A stretch of 64,000 bases of DNA from Ornithinibacillus sp. 4-3 (GCF_040958695.1 NZ_CP162599.1:1460001-1524000); one strand, 5' to 3'; positions 27,297 through 37,643 are shown, counted from the first letter of the stretch. The notes: generated by a model not told the origin, from the letters alone. Program-made: numbers and translations.

Positions 27297-27583
27297 CAAA
27301 GGATCAGAAGCGCAAAAAAGCTGTAGCATTAAAATATGATCAAGATAAAGGGGCTGCACCAATCATAACCGCATCTGGTAAAGGTCTTATTGCAGATGCA
27401 ATAATCGACAAAGCTGCAGAACATCAAATACCGACATTAGAGGATGAATCATTAGTAGAAATCCTATCACAGCTTGATATTAATCAAACAATACCAGATG
27501 AGCTTTATCAGGCAGTTGCTGAGGTTTTCGCATTTATTTATCACACAGATAAGAACGTTGAATATTCGGAAAAAAACAAATAA
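27293..27583 (+). CDS. ylqH: FlhB C-terminal domain homologue YlqH
   Basis: A 96 aa soluble protein that aligns with the cytoplasmic tail of FlhB. Compare AVALKYDQDKGAAPIITASG here with SIAIKYDEEKANAPYVLAKG of the FlhB at 54080, and IPDELYQAVAEVFAFIYH with IPEEFYQAVAEILAYVYQ. The NPTH autocleavage site of FlhB is absent, so it resembles the cleaved half on its own. Free-standing FlhB-tail proteins such as FlhX in epsilon-proteobacteria can partly replace the FlhB tail. It is translationally coupled to the FliK-like ylqG, which suggests the two work together. That is an inference. Confidence 0.85.
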   Translation: MTKDQKRKKAVALKYDQDKGAAPIITASGKGLIADAIIDKAAEHQIPTLEDESLVEILSQLDINQTIPDELYQAVAEVFAFIYHTDKNVEYSEKNK

Positions 27584-27614
27584 GGTAATACCGCGATTTA
27601 ACGGATTTTTTGTC

Positions 27615-27643
27615 TTGTTAAATTTATTTTTTTTTACTAGAAT
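27615..27643 (+). promoter_or_regulatory. Predicted sigma-A promoter of sucCD
   Basis: TTGTTA (27615-27620) and TAGAAT (27638-27643) with a 17 bp AT-only spacer except for one C. It lies 35 bp before the sucC start. Confidence 0.6.
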
Positions 27644-27677
27644 AGAAATCATAGTGATTTTGAATGGAGGATAAAGA

Positions 27678-28838
27678 ATGAACATTCATGAATATCAAGG
27701 AAAAGCAATTTTACGTAGTTATGGTGTAGCTGTTCCAAATGGACATGTTGCCTTTACTGTAGAAGAGGCTGTTGAAGCAGCAAAGAAATTAGGAACTGAA
27801 GTATGTGTAGTAAAAGCTCAAATCCACGCAGGTGGACGTGGGAAAGCTGGCGGTGTTAAAGTAGCTAAAAATTTAGATGAAGTACGTACATATGCTGATG
27901 AAATTTTAGGCAAAGTTTTAGTTACTGCACAAAACGGTCCAGATGGTACAGAAGTAAAACGTCTTCTAGTTGAAGAAGGATGCGATATTCAAAAAGAATA
28001 TTACATTGGATTAGTACTTGATCGTTCAACTTCTCGTGTTGTAATGATGGGTTCTGAAGAAGGTGGAACTGAAATCGAAGAGGTTGCAGCAGAAACACCT
28101 GAGAAAATTTTCAAAGAAGTAATTGATCCAGTAGTTGGATTAGCTCCATACCAAGCAAGAAGACTTGCATTTAATATTAATATTCCAAAAGAATTAGTAA
28201 ACAAAGCAGTGAAGTTCATGATGGGACTTTACCAAGCTTTCGTAGAAAAAGATTGTTCAATTGCTGAAATTAACCCATTAGTAACAACTGGTGATGGAGA
28301 AGTTTTAGCACTTGATGCGAAGCTAAATTTTGATGATAACGCATTATATCGTCATGCAGATATTGCTGATTTCCGTGATTTAGATGAAGAAGATGAAAAA
28401 GAAATTGAAGCATCTAAACATGATTTAAGCTATATTTCTTTAGATGGTAATATCGGTTGTATGGTTAATGGTGCTGGGCTTGCAATGGCAACGATGGACA
28501 TTATTAAACATTACGGCGGAGACCCTGCTAACTTCCTAGATGTGGGGGGCGGTGCTACTGCTGAGAAAGTAACAGAAGCATTCAAAATTATTTTGTCCGA
28601 TTCCAATGTTAAAGGAATTTTCGTTAACATTTTCGGTGGAATTATGAGATGTGACGTTATTGCTGAAGGTGTTGTTGAAGCAACGAAACAAGTTGGTTTA
28701 GAGATTCCTCTTGTTGTACGTTTAGAAGGTACAAATGTTGAGTTAGGTAAGAAGATTTTAGATGAATCGGGCTTAAACATTACTTCTGCTAGCTCTATGG
28801 CTGATGGAGCAGAAAAAATTGTTGCTTTAGTTAAATAA
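27678..28838 (+). CDS. sucC: Succinyl-CoA synthetase beta subunit (ADP-forming)
   Basis: SucC provides the ATP-grasp and succinate-binding half of the TCA-cycle enzyme that converts succinyl-CoA to succinate with formation of ATP or GTP. The 386 aa protein starts [17 protein letters not shown]. It has [16 protein letters not shown] and EINPLVTT in the nucleotide-binding fold, and [16 protein letters not shown] and [15 protein letters not shown] in the C-terminal CoA-ligase part. TGGAGG precedes the start. sucD follows after 116 bp, which is a wider gap than usual. Confidence 0.97.
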   Translation: MNIHEYQGKAILRSYGVAVPNGHVAFTVEEAVEAAKKLGTEVCVVKAQIHAGGRGKAGGVKVAKNLDEVRTYADEILGKVLVTAQNGPDGTEVKRLLVEEGCDIQKEYYIGLVLDRSTSRVVMMGSEEGGTEIEEVAAETPEKIFKEVIDPVVGLAPYQARRLAFNINIPKELVNKAVKFMMGLYQAFVEKDCSIAEINPLVTTGDGEVLALDAKLNFDDNALYRHADIADFRDLDEEDEKEIEASKHDLSYISLDGNIGCMVNGAGLAMATMDIIKHYGGDPANFLDVGGGATAEKVTEAFKIILSDSNVKGIFVNIFGGIMRCDVIAEGVVEATKQVGLEIPLVVRLEGTNVELGKKILDESGLNITSASSMADGAEKIVALVK

Positions 28839-28954
28839 GCAAAGTCATAAAAATAACAGCATGAAATAATCAAGTTGGAATTATTTTATGTCAAATAATA
28901 ATCGAATGAAAAATTACTCGTAATTTAAGATAGTCTTAGAAAGGGCGGACAAAT

Positions 28955-29857
28955 ATGAGCGTTTTTATTAATAAAGATACAAAAGTACTTGTTCAGGGTA
29001 TTACTGGTGGTACTGCTAAATTCCATACAAAGCAAATGCTTGAATATGGTACTAAAATTGTAGCAGGAGTTACACCAGGTAGAGGTGGATCTGATGTTGA
29101 AGGAGTACCTGTTTTTGATACGGTTTCTCAAGCAGTAGATCAAACTGGTGCAACTGTTTCTGTTATTTATGTTCCAGCTCCATTTGCAGCAGATGCAATT
29201 ATTGAAGCTACAGATGCTGGTTTAGATTTAGTAATCTGTATTACAGAACATATTCCGGTAATGGACATGGTTAAAGTTAAGCGTTACATGGAAGGCAAGA
29301 AAACTCGCTTAGTTGGACCTAACTGCCCTGGTGTTATTACTCCAGACGAATGTAAAATTGGTATTATGCCAGGATATATTCATAAAAAAGGTCACATCGG
29401 TGTAGTTTCTCGTTCTGGTACATTAACTTATGAAGCAGTTCATCAACTATCACAAAAAGGTTTTGGTCAGTCTACAGCAGTAGGTATTGGTGGAGATCCA
29501 GTAAATGGAACAAACTTTATCGATGCATTAAGTGCATTCAATGAAGATCCTGATACTTATGCAGTTATCATGATTGGAGAAATTGGTGGTACTGCTGAGG
29601 AAGAAGCTGCAAGATGGGTAAAAGAAAATATGACTAAACCAGTTGTAGGATTCATTGGTGGTGTTACAGCACCTCCAGGAAAACGTATGGGACATGCTGG
29701 AGCTATCATCTCTGGTGGAGAAGGAACTGCTGAAGAGAAAATCCGCGTAATGAATGAATGTGGTATTGAAGTAGCAGAAACTCCATCTGTAATGGGAGAA
29801 ACAATGATTAAAGCTTTAGAAGCAAACGGCTTAGTTGAAAAGTGTAAAACACATTAA
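28955..29857 (+). CDS. sucD: Succinyl-CoA synthetase alpha subunit
   Basis: SucD binds CoA and carries the phosphohistidine of the reaction. The 300 aa protein has [25 protein letters not shown], the CoA-binding [10 protein letters not shown] region, [15 protein letters not shown], and the active-site histidine in [22 protein letters not shown] precedes ATG 28955. The pair ends at a strong hairpin, so sucCD forms its own unit between ylqH and dprA, as in B. subtilis. Confidence 0.97.
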   Translation: MSVFINKDTKVLVQGITGGTAKFHTKQMLEYGTKIVAGVTPGRGGSDVEGVPVFDTVSQAVDQTGATVSVIYVPAPFAADAIIEATDAGLDLVICITEHIPVMDMVKVKRYMEGKKTRLVGPNCPGVITPDECKIGIMPGYIHKKGHIGVVSRSGTLTYEAVHQLSQKGFGQSTAVGIGGDPVNGTNFIDALSAFNEDPDTYAVIMIGEIGGTAEEEAARWVKENMTKPVVGFIGGVTAPPGKRMGHAGAIISGGEGTAEEKIRVMNECGIEVAETPSVMGETMIKALEANGLVEKCKTH

Positions 29858-29877
29858 GCTTATAAATAAATGAACTA

Positions 29878-29930
29878 ACAAAGAGGAACGTAAAGCATAA
29901 GACTTTTCGTTCCTCTTTGTATATTATTTG
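29878..29930 (+). terminator. Terminator after sucCD
   Basis: ACAAAGAGGAACG (29878-29890) and CGTTCCTCTTTGT (29908-29920) form a perfect 13 bp stem, extended inside by AAAG/CTTT. The following TATATTATTTG is T-rich but not a clean T run. Confidence 0.8.
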
Positions 29931-29966
29931 TTAAGATTTTAAATTTAGAATTAAGGACGTGGTTAA

Positions 29967-30878
29967 TTGTTGTATTGTCGAAATCGTTTAATTCATATGC
30001 ACCGCTGTCGAGGCATTACGAGAAAAAAGCTAAATTTATTCCTCCAGGTTGATCCAACCCTTCAATCTATCTACGCATTATCACCAACCGAACTTCAAAA
30101 TAAATTCCTATTTACTAGGAAACAGGCAGAAAACTTTTATCAGGATCTTCATCATCCAATGCTACTCCAACAAATGAAACAAGATTTAGCAACATATAAA
30201 GTAATTACAATAAAGGATGAAAACTATCCCAAGCTTCTGAAGTATATTAATGACCCACCTTTAGTACTTTATGCAAAAGGGAAGCTGGAATTCTTGAGTC
30301 ATCAGCCAGCAATTAGTATTGTTGGGACAAGAATGCCTTCTAATGAAGGGAAGCATAAAACAGAAAAAATTGTTCAACCATTAATAGAAAAGGATTTTAT
30401 GATTGTAAGTGGTATGGCAAAAGGAATAGATCGATTTGCACATGAAGCCGCATTAAAATATAATGGAAAAACAATTGCTGTATTAGGTGCAGGATTTCAG
30501 CATATATATCCAAAGCAAAATCGACAATTGTTTGAAGAAATTGTTAAGAAAGGGTTACTACTTTCAGAATATCCACCACATATTCCACCAGCTAAACATC
30601 AATTTCCTGAAAGAAATCGAATTATTAGTGGATTAAGTTATGGTACATTGGTTGTAGAAGCTATGGAAAGAAGCGGAACCTTGATCACAGTTGGCCAAGC
30701 GCTGGATCAAGGAAGAGAAGTTTTTGCCATGCCTGGTTCTATTTTAGACCCAAAAACAAAAGGCTGTCATCAACTTATTCAAGATGGTGCAAAACTTGTA
30801 TATGAAGCAAAAGATATCTTAGAGGATTGGGATAGAATTGGTAAATTTCTATATTCTAGTATAGAATACAAAAAATAA
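29967..30878 (+). CDS. dprA: DNA processing protein DprA (Smf)
   Basis: DprA loads RecA on incoming single-stranded DNA during natural transformation. The 303 aa protein has an N-terminal helical part and the Rossmann-like DprA domain: ISIVGTRMPSNEGKHK, VSGMAKGIDRFAHEAAL, TIAVLGAGFQHIYPKQN, SEYPPHIPPAKHQFPERNRIISGLS and EAMERSGTLITVGQALDQGREVFAMPG. The C-terminal winged-helix domain of some homologues is missing, as in B. subtilis. The start is TTG 29967 after AAGGACGTGG. Its presence says that part of a competence apparatus is kept. It does not show that the strain is transformable. Confidence 0.95.
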   Translation: MLYCRNRLIHMHRCRGITRKKLNLFLQVDPTLQSIYALSPTELQNKFLFTRKQAENFYQDLHHPMLLQQMKQDLATYKVITIKDENYPKLLKYINDPPLVLYAKGKLEFLSHQPAISIVGTRMPSNEGKHKTEKIVQPLIEKDFMIVSGMAKGIDRFAHEAALKYNGKTIAVLGAGFQHIYPKQNRQLFEEIVKKGLLLSEYPPHIPPAKHQFPERNRIISGLSYGTLVVEAMERSGTLITVGQALDQGREVFAMPGSILDPKTKGCHQLIQDGAKLVYEAKDILEDWDRIGKFLYSSIEYKK

Positions 30879-30990
30879 AATTAATATGTAATTAATAATT
30901 AAGTTAAAATATAAAGTATGCTAAGTAGTAATGCGATCTAAATAAGTTCCGTTTATTTAAAGAAAAAAAGTTTTATTTCAAAAAGAATAT

Positions 30991-31019
30991 TTGACAAAAC
31001 AAGAGGAAGTAACTAACAT
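30991..31019 (+). promoter_or_regulatory. Predicted sigma-A promoter of topA
   Basis: A consensus TTGACA (30991-30996) and TAACAT (31014-31019) with 17 bp spacing, 50 bp before the topA start. Confidence 0.72.
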
Positions 31020-31069
31020 AAGGTTTCACGTAATAATATTGCAATAACCTCATGTGGGAGGAAGATTAT

Positions 31070-33154
31070 ATGTCAGATTATCTAGTTATCGTTGAATCAC
31101 CAGCAAAAGCAAAAACAATTGAAAGATATTTAGGAAAAAAATATACAGTAAAAGCATCCATGGGACATGTTAGAGATTTACCAAGAAGCCAAATGGGTGT
31201 GGATGTTAAAGATAAGTATCAACCCAAGTACATTACGATTCGTGGTAAAGGTGATGTATTAAAAGATTTACGAAAGGCTGCAAAAAAGGCAAAGAAAATT
31301 TACCTCGCAGCTGACCCCGACCGCGAAGGAGAAGCAATTGCGTGGCATTTAGCATTTGCTTTAAATGTAGATGAAACTTCTCCATGCCGAGTGGTATTTA
31401 ATGAAATCACAAAAGATGCAATCAAAGAATCATTTAAGAATCCACGTGCAATTAACCTTGATTTAGTTGATGCCCAGCAGGCACGAAGAGTATTAGATCG
31501 CCTTGTTGGATATAATATCAGTCCATTATTATGGAAGAAGGTAAAACGTGGTTTAAGTGCAGGAAGAGTTCAATCTGTAGCAGTAAAAATGATTATCGAC
31601 CGTGAAAATGAAATTAAAAACTTTGTTCCAGAGGAATACTGGACTATTGAATCGACTTTTTTGAAAGATAAAGAAGAATTTGAAGGATCTTTTTATGGAG
31701 TAGATGGCAAGAAAGTTGAATTGAAGTCAGAAGCTGATGTTAAAGATATTCAAGCACAGCTAAAAGGAAACGCTTTCTTAATTGATAAAGTAAATAAACG
31801 AGAGAGAAAACGAAATCCAGCTCTTCCATTTACTACATCGTCCTTACAACAGGATGCGGCTCGTAAAATTAATTTTCGAGCTAAGAAAACAATGATGATT
31901 GCTCAACAGCTTTATGAAGGAATCGATTTAGGACGGAAATCAGGTGGAATAACTGGATTGATTACCTATATGAGAACTGATTCCACTAGAATTTCGCAAA
32001 ACGCTATAGACGAGGCAAAAGATTATATTAAAGAAGAATTTGGCGATGAGTATGTTGGAGCAAATAAAAAACGTACACAGCAATCCGGAGCACAGGATGC
32101 ACATGAAGCAATCCGTCCAACATCGATTAAGCGTCATCCAGATGATTTAAAATCTATTCTTACAAATGATCAACTCAAATTATATAAACTTATTTATAAT
32201 CGTTTTTTAGCTAGTCAAATGGCTCCAGCTGTTATGGATACAATGACAGTACATTTATTGAATAATGGTGTAGAGTTTAGAGCGACAGGATCTAAAATTA
32301 AGTTTCCGGGTTTTATCAAGGTATATGTAGAGGGATCAAATAAAAATCAAGAGAAAGAAACATTCCTACCTGATTTAGAAAAAGGTATGGAAGTAGAAGC
32401 AAAGAAAATTATTCCAAATCAACATTTTACTCAGCCACCTCCTCGCTATACAGAAGCAAGGTTAGTAGGAACGATGGAGAAAAAAGGTATTGGCCGTCCA
32501 TCTACATACGCGCCAACATTAGATACAATTCAGCGTAGAGGCTATGTGCGTATTGAAGATAAGCGATTCTTTCCAACAGAGATTGGAGAAATTGTAATTG
32601 ACCTATTAGAGGAGTATTTTCCTGAGATTATCGATGTTGATTTTACAGTGAAAATGGAAGAAGACCTTGATTTTATTGAGGAAGGAAAAATTGAATGGAT
32701 TAATGTAATCGATGAATTTTATCAAGATTTCCATAAACGCCTAGAAAAAGCAGAAGAAGAAATTGTGGAAGTTGAAGTGAAAGATGAGCCAGCAGGAATT
32801 GAATGTGAAAAATGCGGTCATGAAATGGTTTATAAAATGGGACGATTTGGGAAGTTTCTAGCTTGTTCAAATTTTCCAGACTGTAGAAATACAAAACCTA
32901 TTTTGAAAAAGATAGGTGTGAAATGTCCGAAATGTAAGCAAGGAGAAATTGTGGAGAGAAGATCTAAGAAAAGGAGAATTTTCTACGGATGTGATCAATT
33001 TCCAACCTGTGACTTTGTTTCTTGGGATAAACCAATTGAAAAGCCATGTCCTTCTTGTGGAGAGTTATTAGTTGAAAAAACAACGAAAAAGAAAACAGAA
33101 ATTAAATGTACATCTTGTGACTATTCAGAAGAAAAAGAAGTGAAAACTGAATAA
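31070..33154 (+). CDS. topA: DNA topoisomerase I
   Basis: TopA relaxes negative supercoils by transient single-strand cleavage. The 694 aa protein has the Toprim domain ([31 protein letters not shown]), the active-site tyrosine Tyr300 in [14 protein letters not shown], and [21 protein letters not shown]. Three C-terminal four-cysteine zinc ribbons follow, beginning [16 protein letters not shown] and CPSCGELL. I chose ATG 31070 with GGGAGGAAG upstream. GTG 31052 lies in front of that site. In B. subtilis trmFO follows, but here a terminator and a 0.5 kb gap come next. Confidence 0.97.
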   Translation: MSDYLVIVESPAKAKTIERYLGKKYTVKASMGHVRDLPRSQMGVDVKDKYQPKYITIRGKGDVLKDLRKAAKKAKKIYLAADPDREGEAIAWHLAFALNVDETSPCRVVFNEITKDAIKESFKNPRAINLDLVDAQQARRVLDRLVGYNISPLLWKKVKRGLSAGRVQSVAVKMIIDRENEIKNFVPEEYWTIESTFLKDKEEFEGSFYGVDGKKVELKSEADVKDIQAQLKGNAFLIDKVNKRERKRNPALPFTTSSLQQDAARKINFRAKKTMMIAQQLYEGIDLGRKSGGITGLITYMRTDSTRISQNAIDEAKDYIKEEFGDEYVGANKKRTQQSGAQDAHEAIRPTSIKRHPDDLKSILTNDQLKLYKLIYNRFLASQMAPAVMDTMTVHLLNNGVEFRATGSKIKFPGFIKVYVEGSNKNQEKETFLPDLEKGMEVEAKKIIPNQHFTQPPPRYTEARLVGTMEKKGIGRPSTYAPTLDTIQRRGYVRIEDKRFFPTEIGEIVIDLLEEYFPEIIDVDFTVKMEEDLDFIEEGKIEWINVIDEFYQDFHKRLEKAEEEIVEVEVKDEPAGIECEKCGHEMVYKMGRFGKFLACSNFPDCRNTKPILKKIGVKCPKCKQGEIVERRSKKRRIFYGCDQFPTCDFVSWDKPIEKPCPSCGELLVEKTTKKKTEIKCTSCDYSEEKEVKTE

Positions 33155-33162
33155 TATTTTCG

Positions 33163-33202
33163 GCAATCAATGTTCAAATAATGAATATTGATTGCTTTTT
33201 AT
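33163..33202 (+). terminator. Intrinsic terminator after topA
   Basis: GCAATCAAT and TTC pair with GAA and ATTGATTGC (one bulged T), then CTTTTTAT. It ends topA transcription before the AT-rich gap. Confidence 0.8.
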
Positions 33203-33443
33203 TTAAAATAAAAAGGTGTGAAATAAATGTTTGAAAATTAAAATTAATGGGAATATATATATTTATATGCTAATATACGTCAAAATTCGACATAAAAGTG
33301 AATAATTTTTGAACAAGTTGTAAAAAAATATCTACTTTTTTTTATTATAGGGTTTATTTTATAGTAATTATGTCAATATAGATAACAATGTTTATTCATA
33401 ATTCACCGTATAAATTGAATTGTTTAAAAAACAAAACAATTTA

Positions 33444-33472
33444 TTGACTTCATTTGAAAAAAGAAGTACTAT
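33444..33472 (+). promoter_or_regulatory. Predicted upstream promoter in the topA-xerC gap
   Basis: TTGACT (33444-33449) and TACTAT (33467-33472) separated by 17 bp. A transcript from here would have a 200 nt leader before xerC. Confidence 0.6.
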
Positions 33473-33620
33473 ACTCAAGGTGTATTTTTTATGAATTATG
33501 AGTAGATAAAAAATGCTTTGTGTACAACTGTTATTATTTTTAACAGCATTATAAAAAACAAATCACCGATCAGAATTTTGTTACAATTGTGTTAATTTTA
33601 AGTTTTATGACTTTATTTTA

Positions 33621-33649
33621 TTGCATCTACATTTATAGTATGTTATGAT
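33621..33649 (+). promoter_or_regulatory. Predicted xerC-proximal promoter
   Basis: TTGCAT (33621-33626) and TATGAT (33644-33649) separated by 17 bp, about 30 bp before the xerC start. It should drive xerC-hslV-hslU-codY. Confidence 0.65.
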
Positions 33650-33679
33650 TTTAAATGTTATTCTAAGTGAGGTGAATAT

Positions 33680-34588
33680 TTGGACAATTCCGTAAAAAGT
33701 TTTGTGGAGTATTTGCAAATTGAGAAAAATGCCTCGCCATACACAGTTACATACTATCAACGAGACATTGAATTATTCTTGCAGTTTATAAAAAATGAAG
33801 GTATAACAAATTTGCCAGATGTAAATTATCAGGTCATTCGTTTGTTTTTAACGGCACTGTATGATAAACAGTTAAGTAGAAAATCTGTTTCACGGGTTAT
33901 CTCTTGCTTAAGAAGCTTTTATAAGTATTTAGAGCGAGAAAAGCATGTAGAGAATAATCCATTTCTACAAGTGACATTGCCTAAAACGAATAAATCAATA
34001 CCTAATTTTCTATACCAAGAAGAATTAAAAATATTGTTTGAAACAAGTGATTTATCTACCCCGCTTGGGCAAAGAGATCAAGCCATGTTAGAAATTCTTT
34101 ATGCTACTGGAATTCGCGTAAGTGAATGTCAGGGATTGAGGTTAGAGGATATCGATTTTTCTATTGGATCAATGTTTGTCCGTGGAAAGGGGAGGAAAGA
34201 GCGCTATGTGATTTTCGGTCGTTATGCGGAAGAAGCATTACAACTCTACCTTCAGGATGGGAGAGAAAAATTACTTGAGAAAAATGAGCAGCCAACAAAT
34301 GTTGTTTTTTTAAATGCAAGAGGAAAACCTTTAACAACAAGAGGGATTCGAGCTGTTTTAAAAAAAATAGTTGAAAAAGCTGCTTTATCAATACATTTAC
34401 ATCCGCATATGCTAAGACATACTTTTGCAACGCATATGTTAAATGAAGGAGCCGACTTGCGAACTGTTCAGGAATTGCTTGGTCATGAAAATTTATCCTC
34501 AACACAAATTTACACACATGTAACAAAGGATCATTTGCGAAATGTGTATATGAAAAGTCATCCAAGAGCAAATTTATGGGATAACTAG
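33680..34588 (+). CDS. xerC: Tyrosine recombinase XerC (CodV)
   Basis: XerC acts with XerD at dif to resolve chromosome dimers. The 302 aa protein has the N-terminal SAM-like core-binding domain (1-100) and the catalytic domain with Arg146 (ATGIRVSE), Lys170, His243, Arg246, His269 and the nucleophile Tyr278 (IYTH). The start TTG 33680 has GAGGTG 7 bp upstream. The order xerC-hslV-hslU-codY is the B. subtilis cod operon. The chromosomal context and lack of att-like repeats argue for the housekeeping recombinase and against a phage integrase. Confidence 0.96.
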   Translation: MDNSVKSFVEYLQIEKNASPYTVTYYQRDIELFLQFIKNEGITNLPDVNYQVIRLFLTALYDKQLSRKSVSRVISCLRSFYKYLEREKHVENNPFLQVTLPKTNKSIPNFLYQEELKILFETSDLSTPLGQRDQAMLEILYATGIRVSECQGLRLEDIDFSIGSMFVRGKGRKERYVIFGRYAEEALQLYLQDGREKLLEKNEQPTNVVFLNARGKPLTTRGIRAVLKKIVEKAALSIHLHPHMLRHTFATHMLNEGADLRTVQELLGHENLSSTQIYTHVTKDHLRNVYMKSHPRANLWDN

Positions 34589-34617
34589 TTTAGAAACCAT
34601 GGAGGCAGGGTAGAAAT

Positions 34618-35163
34618 ATGACGGAATCAATACATGCAACAACTATTTTTGCTGTAAGACATAATGGTAATTGTGCAATGACTGGTGACGGTCAAGTTAC
34701 TTTGGGCAATGCTGTAATTATGAAGCATAAGGCAAAAAAAGTAAGGAGGTTGTATAACGGTCAAGTACTTGCCGGCTTTGCAGGATCTGTTGCAGATGCC
34801 TTTTCTTTATTTGAGAAATTTGAAGGAAAGCTAGAAACCTACAACGGGAATTTAGCCCGCGCTGCAGTAGAACTAGCGAAAGAATGGCGAAGTGATAAAG
34901 TTTTAAGAAGGCTTGAAGCAATGCTGATTGTTATGGATAAGGAACAAATGCTTTTAGTGTCTGGGACAGGTGAAGTAATTGAACCTGATGACGGAGTATT
35001 AGCTATTGGTTCTGGAGGAAATTATGCATTGAGTGCTGGCAGGGCATTGGTGAGACATGCAAGTCACTTATCAGCAAAGGAAATTGCTTTAGCAGCACTA
35101 GAAATAGCTGGTGATATTTGCGTCTTTACAAATGACCAAATAACTTTAGAGGTACTTGATTAA
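34618..35163 (+). CDS. hslV: ATP-dependent protease subunit HslV (ClpQ)
   Basis: HslV forms the proteolytic double ring of the HslUV (ClpYQ) complex. The 181 aa sequence [22 protein letters not shown] and [14 protein letters not shown] are diagnostic. In most bacteria the mature protein starts at the Thr of TTI. Here, as in Bacillus, extra residues precede it (MTESIH). In B. subtilis CodW a Ser exposed by Met removal is the nucleophile, whereas here residue 2 is Thr. GGAGGCAGGG precedes ATG 34618. hslU follows 14 bp later. Confidence 0.96.
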   Translation: MTESIHATTIFAVRHNGNCAMTGDGQVTLGNAVIMKHKAKKVRRLYNGQVLAGFAGSVADAFSLFEKFEGKLETYNGNLARAAVELAKEWRSDKVLRRLEAMLIVMDKEQMLLVSGTGEVIEPDDGVLAIGSGGNYALSAGRALVRHASHLSAKEIALAALEIAGDICVFTNDQITLEVLD

Positions 35164-35177
35164 TAAGGAGGACGATT

Positions 35178-36581
35178 GTGAAAATGGCAAAAGATTTCAC
35201 ACCTAGACAGATTGTCAATCAATTAGATCAGTACATAATTGGTCAACAACAAGCCAAAAAGTCAGTTGCTGTAGCTCTGCGAAATAGATACCGTCGAATG
35301 AAATTAGACGGAGAAATAAAAGATGAAATAGTGCCGAAAAACATATTGATGATTGGGCCAACAGGAGTCGGTAAAACGGAAATTGCTAGAAGACTTGCTA
35401 AGTTGGTCAAAGCACCGTTTATTAAAGTAGAAGCTACGAAATTTACTGAAATTGGTTATGTTGGTCGTGATGTAGAATCAATGGTTCGCGATCTTGTGGA
35501 AATGTCTGTAAGAATGGTGAAGGAAGAGAAAATTACAGAGGTTAAGGATGAAGCAGAGGTTGCTGCCAATAAGAAATTAGTATCCTTACTTGTGCCTAAA
35601 GTAAAAAAAGAATCTACAGTAAAAAACCCGTTTGAAATGCTTTTCTCTGCATCAGATCCAGATGATGAACAAACAAATGAAGATGAAGAGAAAAATGAAG
35701 AATTTAGAAATAAACGTCAGCGGGTAGCACATCAATTAGCTTTAGGGGAATTAGAGGATCATATCGTTACCATTGAAATAGAAGAGGTCCCGCCATCTAT
35801 GTTTGATATGCTGCAGGGTTCAGGAATGGAAAATATGGGAATGAATATGCAAGATGCTTTAGGTAAATTAATGCCAACCAAAACCAAAAAGCGCAAGCTC
35901 CCAGTCGCTGAAGCGAGAAAAATATTAATTCAACAAGAAGCACAAAAGCTAGTTGATATGGATGAAGCAACCCAAGAAGCAATTGAACGTGCTGAACAAG
36001 CTGGGATTATCTTTATTGATGAGATAGATAAAGTAGTAAGTAAAGAGAACAATAATGCGAATGTTTCTCGAGAAGGTGTACAACGAGATATTTTGCCGAT
36101 TGTAGAAGGTTCAACGATTGTTACAAAACATGGACCTGTAAAGACAGATCATATTTTGTTTATAGCAGCAGGAGCCTTTCATATGGTGAAACCTTCTGAT
36201 CTTATTCCTGAATTACAAGGTAGATTTCCAATTAGGGTAGAACTGGAAAAACTTTCGGTAGAAGATTTTAAACGAATTTTAAAAGAACCTTCGAATGCTT
36301 TAATTAAACAGTATGAATCCTTGTTGAGGACAGAGGATATTCAAATTATTTTCAAGGAAGAAGCAATTCAAAGACTTGCTGAGATTGCTTATGAAGTGAA
36401 TCAAGAAATGGATAATATCGGTGCAAGAAGATTGCATACCATTCTTGAGAAATTATTAGAAGATTTATCTTTTGAGGCCCCAGATATTAATATGGAGCAG
36501 ATAGAGATTACAGCTGAATATGTTGATCAAAAATTACATGCTATTGTTAAAAATAGAGATTTAAGTCAATTTATTTTGTAA
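35178..36581 (+). CDS. hslU: ATP-dependent protease ATPase subunit HslU (ClpY)
   Basis: HslU is the AAA+ unfoldase that feeds HslV. The 467 aa protein has Walker A GPTGVGKT (60-67), the pore-loop region [21 protein letters not shown], a charged intermediate domain (about 115-240), Walker [12 protein letters not shown], and the C-terminal sensor-2 part [22 protein letters not shown]. The C-terminus ends LSQFIL, the tail that docks into HslV. The start GTG 35178 follows AAGGAGG. It is 30 bp before codY. Confidence 0.97.
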   Translation: MKMAKDFTPRQIVNQLDQYIIGQQQAKKSVAVALRNRYRRMKLDGEIKDEIVPKNILMIGPTGVGKTEIARRLAKLVKAPFIKVEATKFTEIGYVGRDVESMVRDLVEMSVRMVKEEKITEVKDEAEVAANKKLVSLLVPKVKKESTVKNPFEMLFSASDPDDEQTNEDEEKNEEFRNKRQRVAHQLALGELEDHIVTIEIEEVPPSMFDMLQGSGMENMGMNMQDALGKLMPTKTKKRKLPVAEARKILIQQEAQKLVDMDEATQEAIERAEQAGIIFIDEIDKVVSKENNNANVSREGVQRDILPIVEGSTIVTKHGPVKTDHILFIAAGAFHMVKPSDLIPELQGRFPIRVELEKLSVEDFKRILKEPSNALIKQYESLLRTEDIQIIFKEEAIQRLAEIAYEVNQEMDNIGARRLHTILEKLLEDLSFEAPDINMEQIEITAEYVDQKLHAIVKNRDLSQFIL

Positions 36582-36611
36582 AAAACGAAAAAATATTGGA
36601 GGAATGAAGTT

Positions 36612-37391
36612 ATGGATTTATTAAACCGTGCAAGACAAATTAATGCTATGTTACAAAAAACAACAGGAAAAGCAGTTAACTTTAATGATATGTCAATTAC
36701 AATGGCGGAAGTAATTAAGAGTAATGTATTTGTCTTAAGCCGTCGTGGGAAATTATTAGGGTATGCAATTCACCAAGAAATTGAAAATGAGCGCATTAAG
36801 GAAATGTTAGAAACAAGAATGTTCCCTGAAGAGTATACACAAGGCTTATTCAATATTCATGAAACAACAGCAAACCTTGGGATTGAAAGTACTCATACTA
36901 TTTTCCCTGAGGAAAACCGTGAATTATTCCAAAATGGTTTAACAACAATTGTGCCAATTATTGGTGGGGGAGAACGTTTAGGAACATTAATTTTAGGACG
37001 TCTATCAGAAGAGTTCAATGCTGATGATTTACTACTAGCAGAATATGGTGCAACAGTGGTTGGTATGGAAATCCTACAAGGTAAAACAGAAGAAATTGAA
37101 AAAGAAGCTAGAAGTAAAGCGGTAGTACAAATGGCTATCCGTTCTTTATCATATAGTGAATTAGAAGCTATCGATCATATTTTTGAAGAATTAGATGGCA
37201 AAGAAGGTTTACTTGTTGCAAGTAAAATTGCAGATCGCGTTGGTATTACAAGATCAGTAATTGTAAATGCATTAAGAAAATTAGAAAGTGCAGGAGTTAT
37301 TGAATCTCGTTCATTAGGAATGAAGGGTACTTATATTAAAGTACTTAATGATAAATTCTTAGTTGAATTAGAGAACCTGCGTTCAAGATAA
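36612..37391 (+). CDS. codY: Global transcriptional regulator CodY
   Basis: CodY senses branched-chain amino acids and GTP and represses stationary-phase genes, in B. subtilis including the flagellar operon that starts next door. The 259 aa length is standard. The N-terminal GAF domain (1-155) contains the isoleucine pocket region [16 protein letters not shown]. The C-terminal winged helix has the invariant [48 protein letters not shown] precedes ATG 36612. A strong terminator ends the xerC-hslVU-codY unit before flgB. Confidence 0.98.
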   Translation: MDLLNRARQINAMLQKTTGKAVNFNDMSITMAEVIKSNVFVLSRRGKLLGYAIHQEIENERIKEMLETRMFPEEYTQGLFNIHETTANLGIESTHTIFPEENRELFQNGLTTIVPIIGGGERLGTLILGRLSEEFNADDLLLAEYGATVVGMEILQGKTEEIEKEARSKAVVQMAIRSLSYSELEAIDHIFEELDGKEGLLVASKIADRVGITRSVIVNALRKLESAGVIESRSLGMKGTYIKVLNDKFLVELENLRSR

Positions 37392-37408
37392 TAAGCTTAT
37401 TTATATCG

Positions 37409-37457
37409 AAAGCATTTGTCTTTCTATTTAAAGAAATAGAGAGATGAATGCTTTTTT
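37409..37457 (+). terminator. Intrinsic terminator after codY
   Basis: AAAGCATT, TCT and TCTATTT pair with AAATAGA, AGA and AATGCTTT, then a T run. It separates the codY unit from the flagellar operon. Confidence 0.88.
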
Positions 37458-37643
37458 TATGTTGTTTTTAGTAATTAAAAAATTTATTCTGTATAGTTCT
37501 TGTAAATATTAATTTTTTTCTACTTTTAGACACATATAATTAAAAAGGCCTATGAAATTTATACCAATTATGTGATAATATAGAAAAGTGTCGAAAAAAG
37601 GTAAACTTTAGTATATGTATAGTTAAATTTAAATGATTGAATA

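Larger units (their letters stand above)
33203..33679 (+). other. AT-rich non-coding gap where trmFO would be expected
   Basis: About 480 bp with stop codons in every frame and no recognisable trmFO remnant. It contains two good promoters (33444-33472 and 33621-33649) and an inverted repeat, CTGTTA/TAACAG around 33538-33546, flanked by AATGC and CATT. In B. subtilis the space between topA and xerC is filled by trmFO. I see nothing else here. Confidence 0.6.

Noticed and set aside
34161-34571. A 136-codon minus-strand open frame opposite xerC
   Set aside because: It is a reading-frame shadow of the xerC catalytic domain, Leu- and His-rich, with no protein motif.
33680-34588. XerC as a possible phage or island integrase
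   Set aside because: It is in the conserved xerC-hslV-hslU-codY operon and has no cargo genes, tRNA target or direct repeats nearby.
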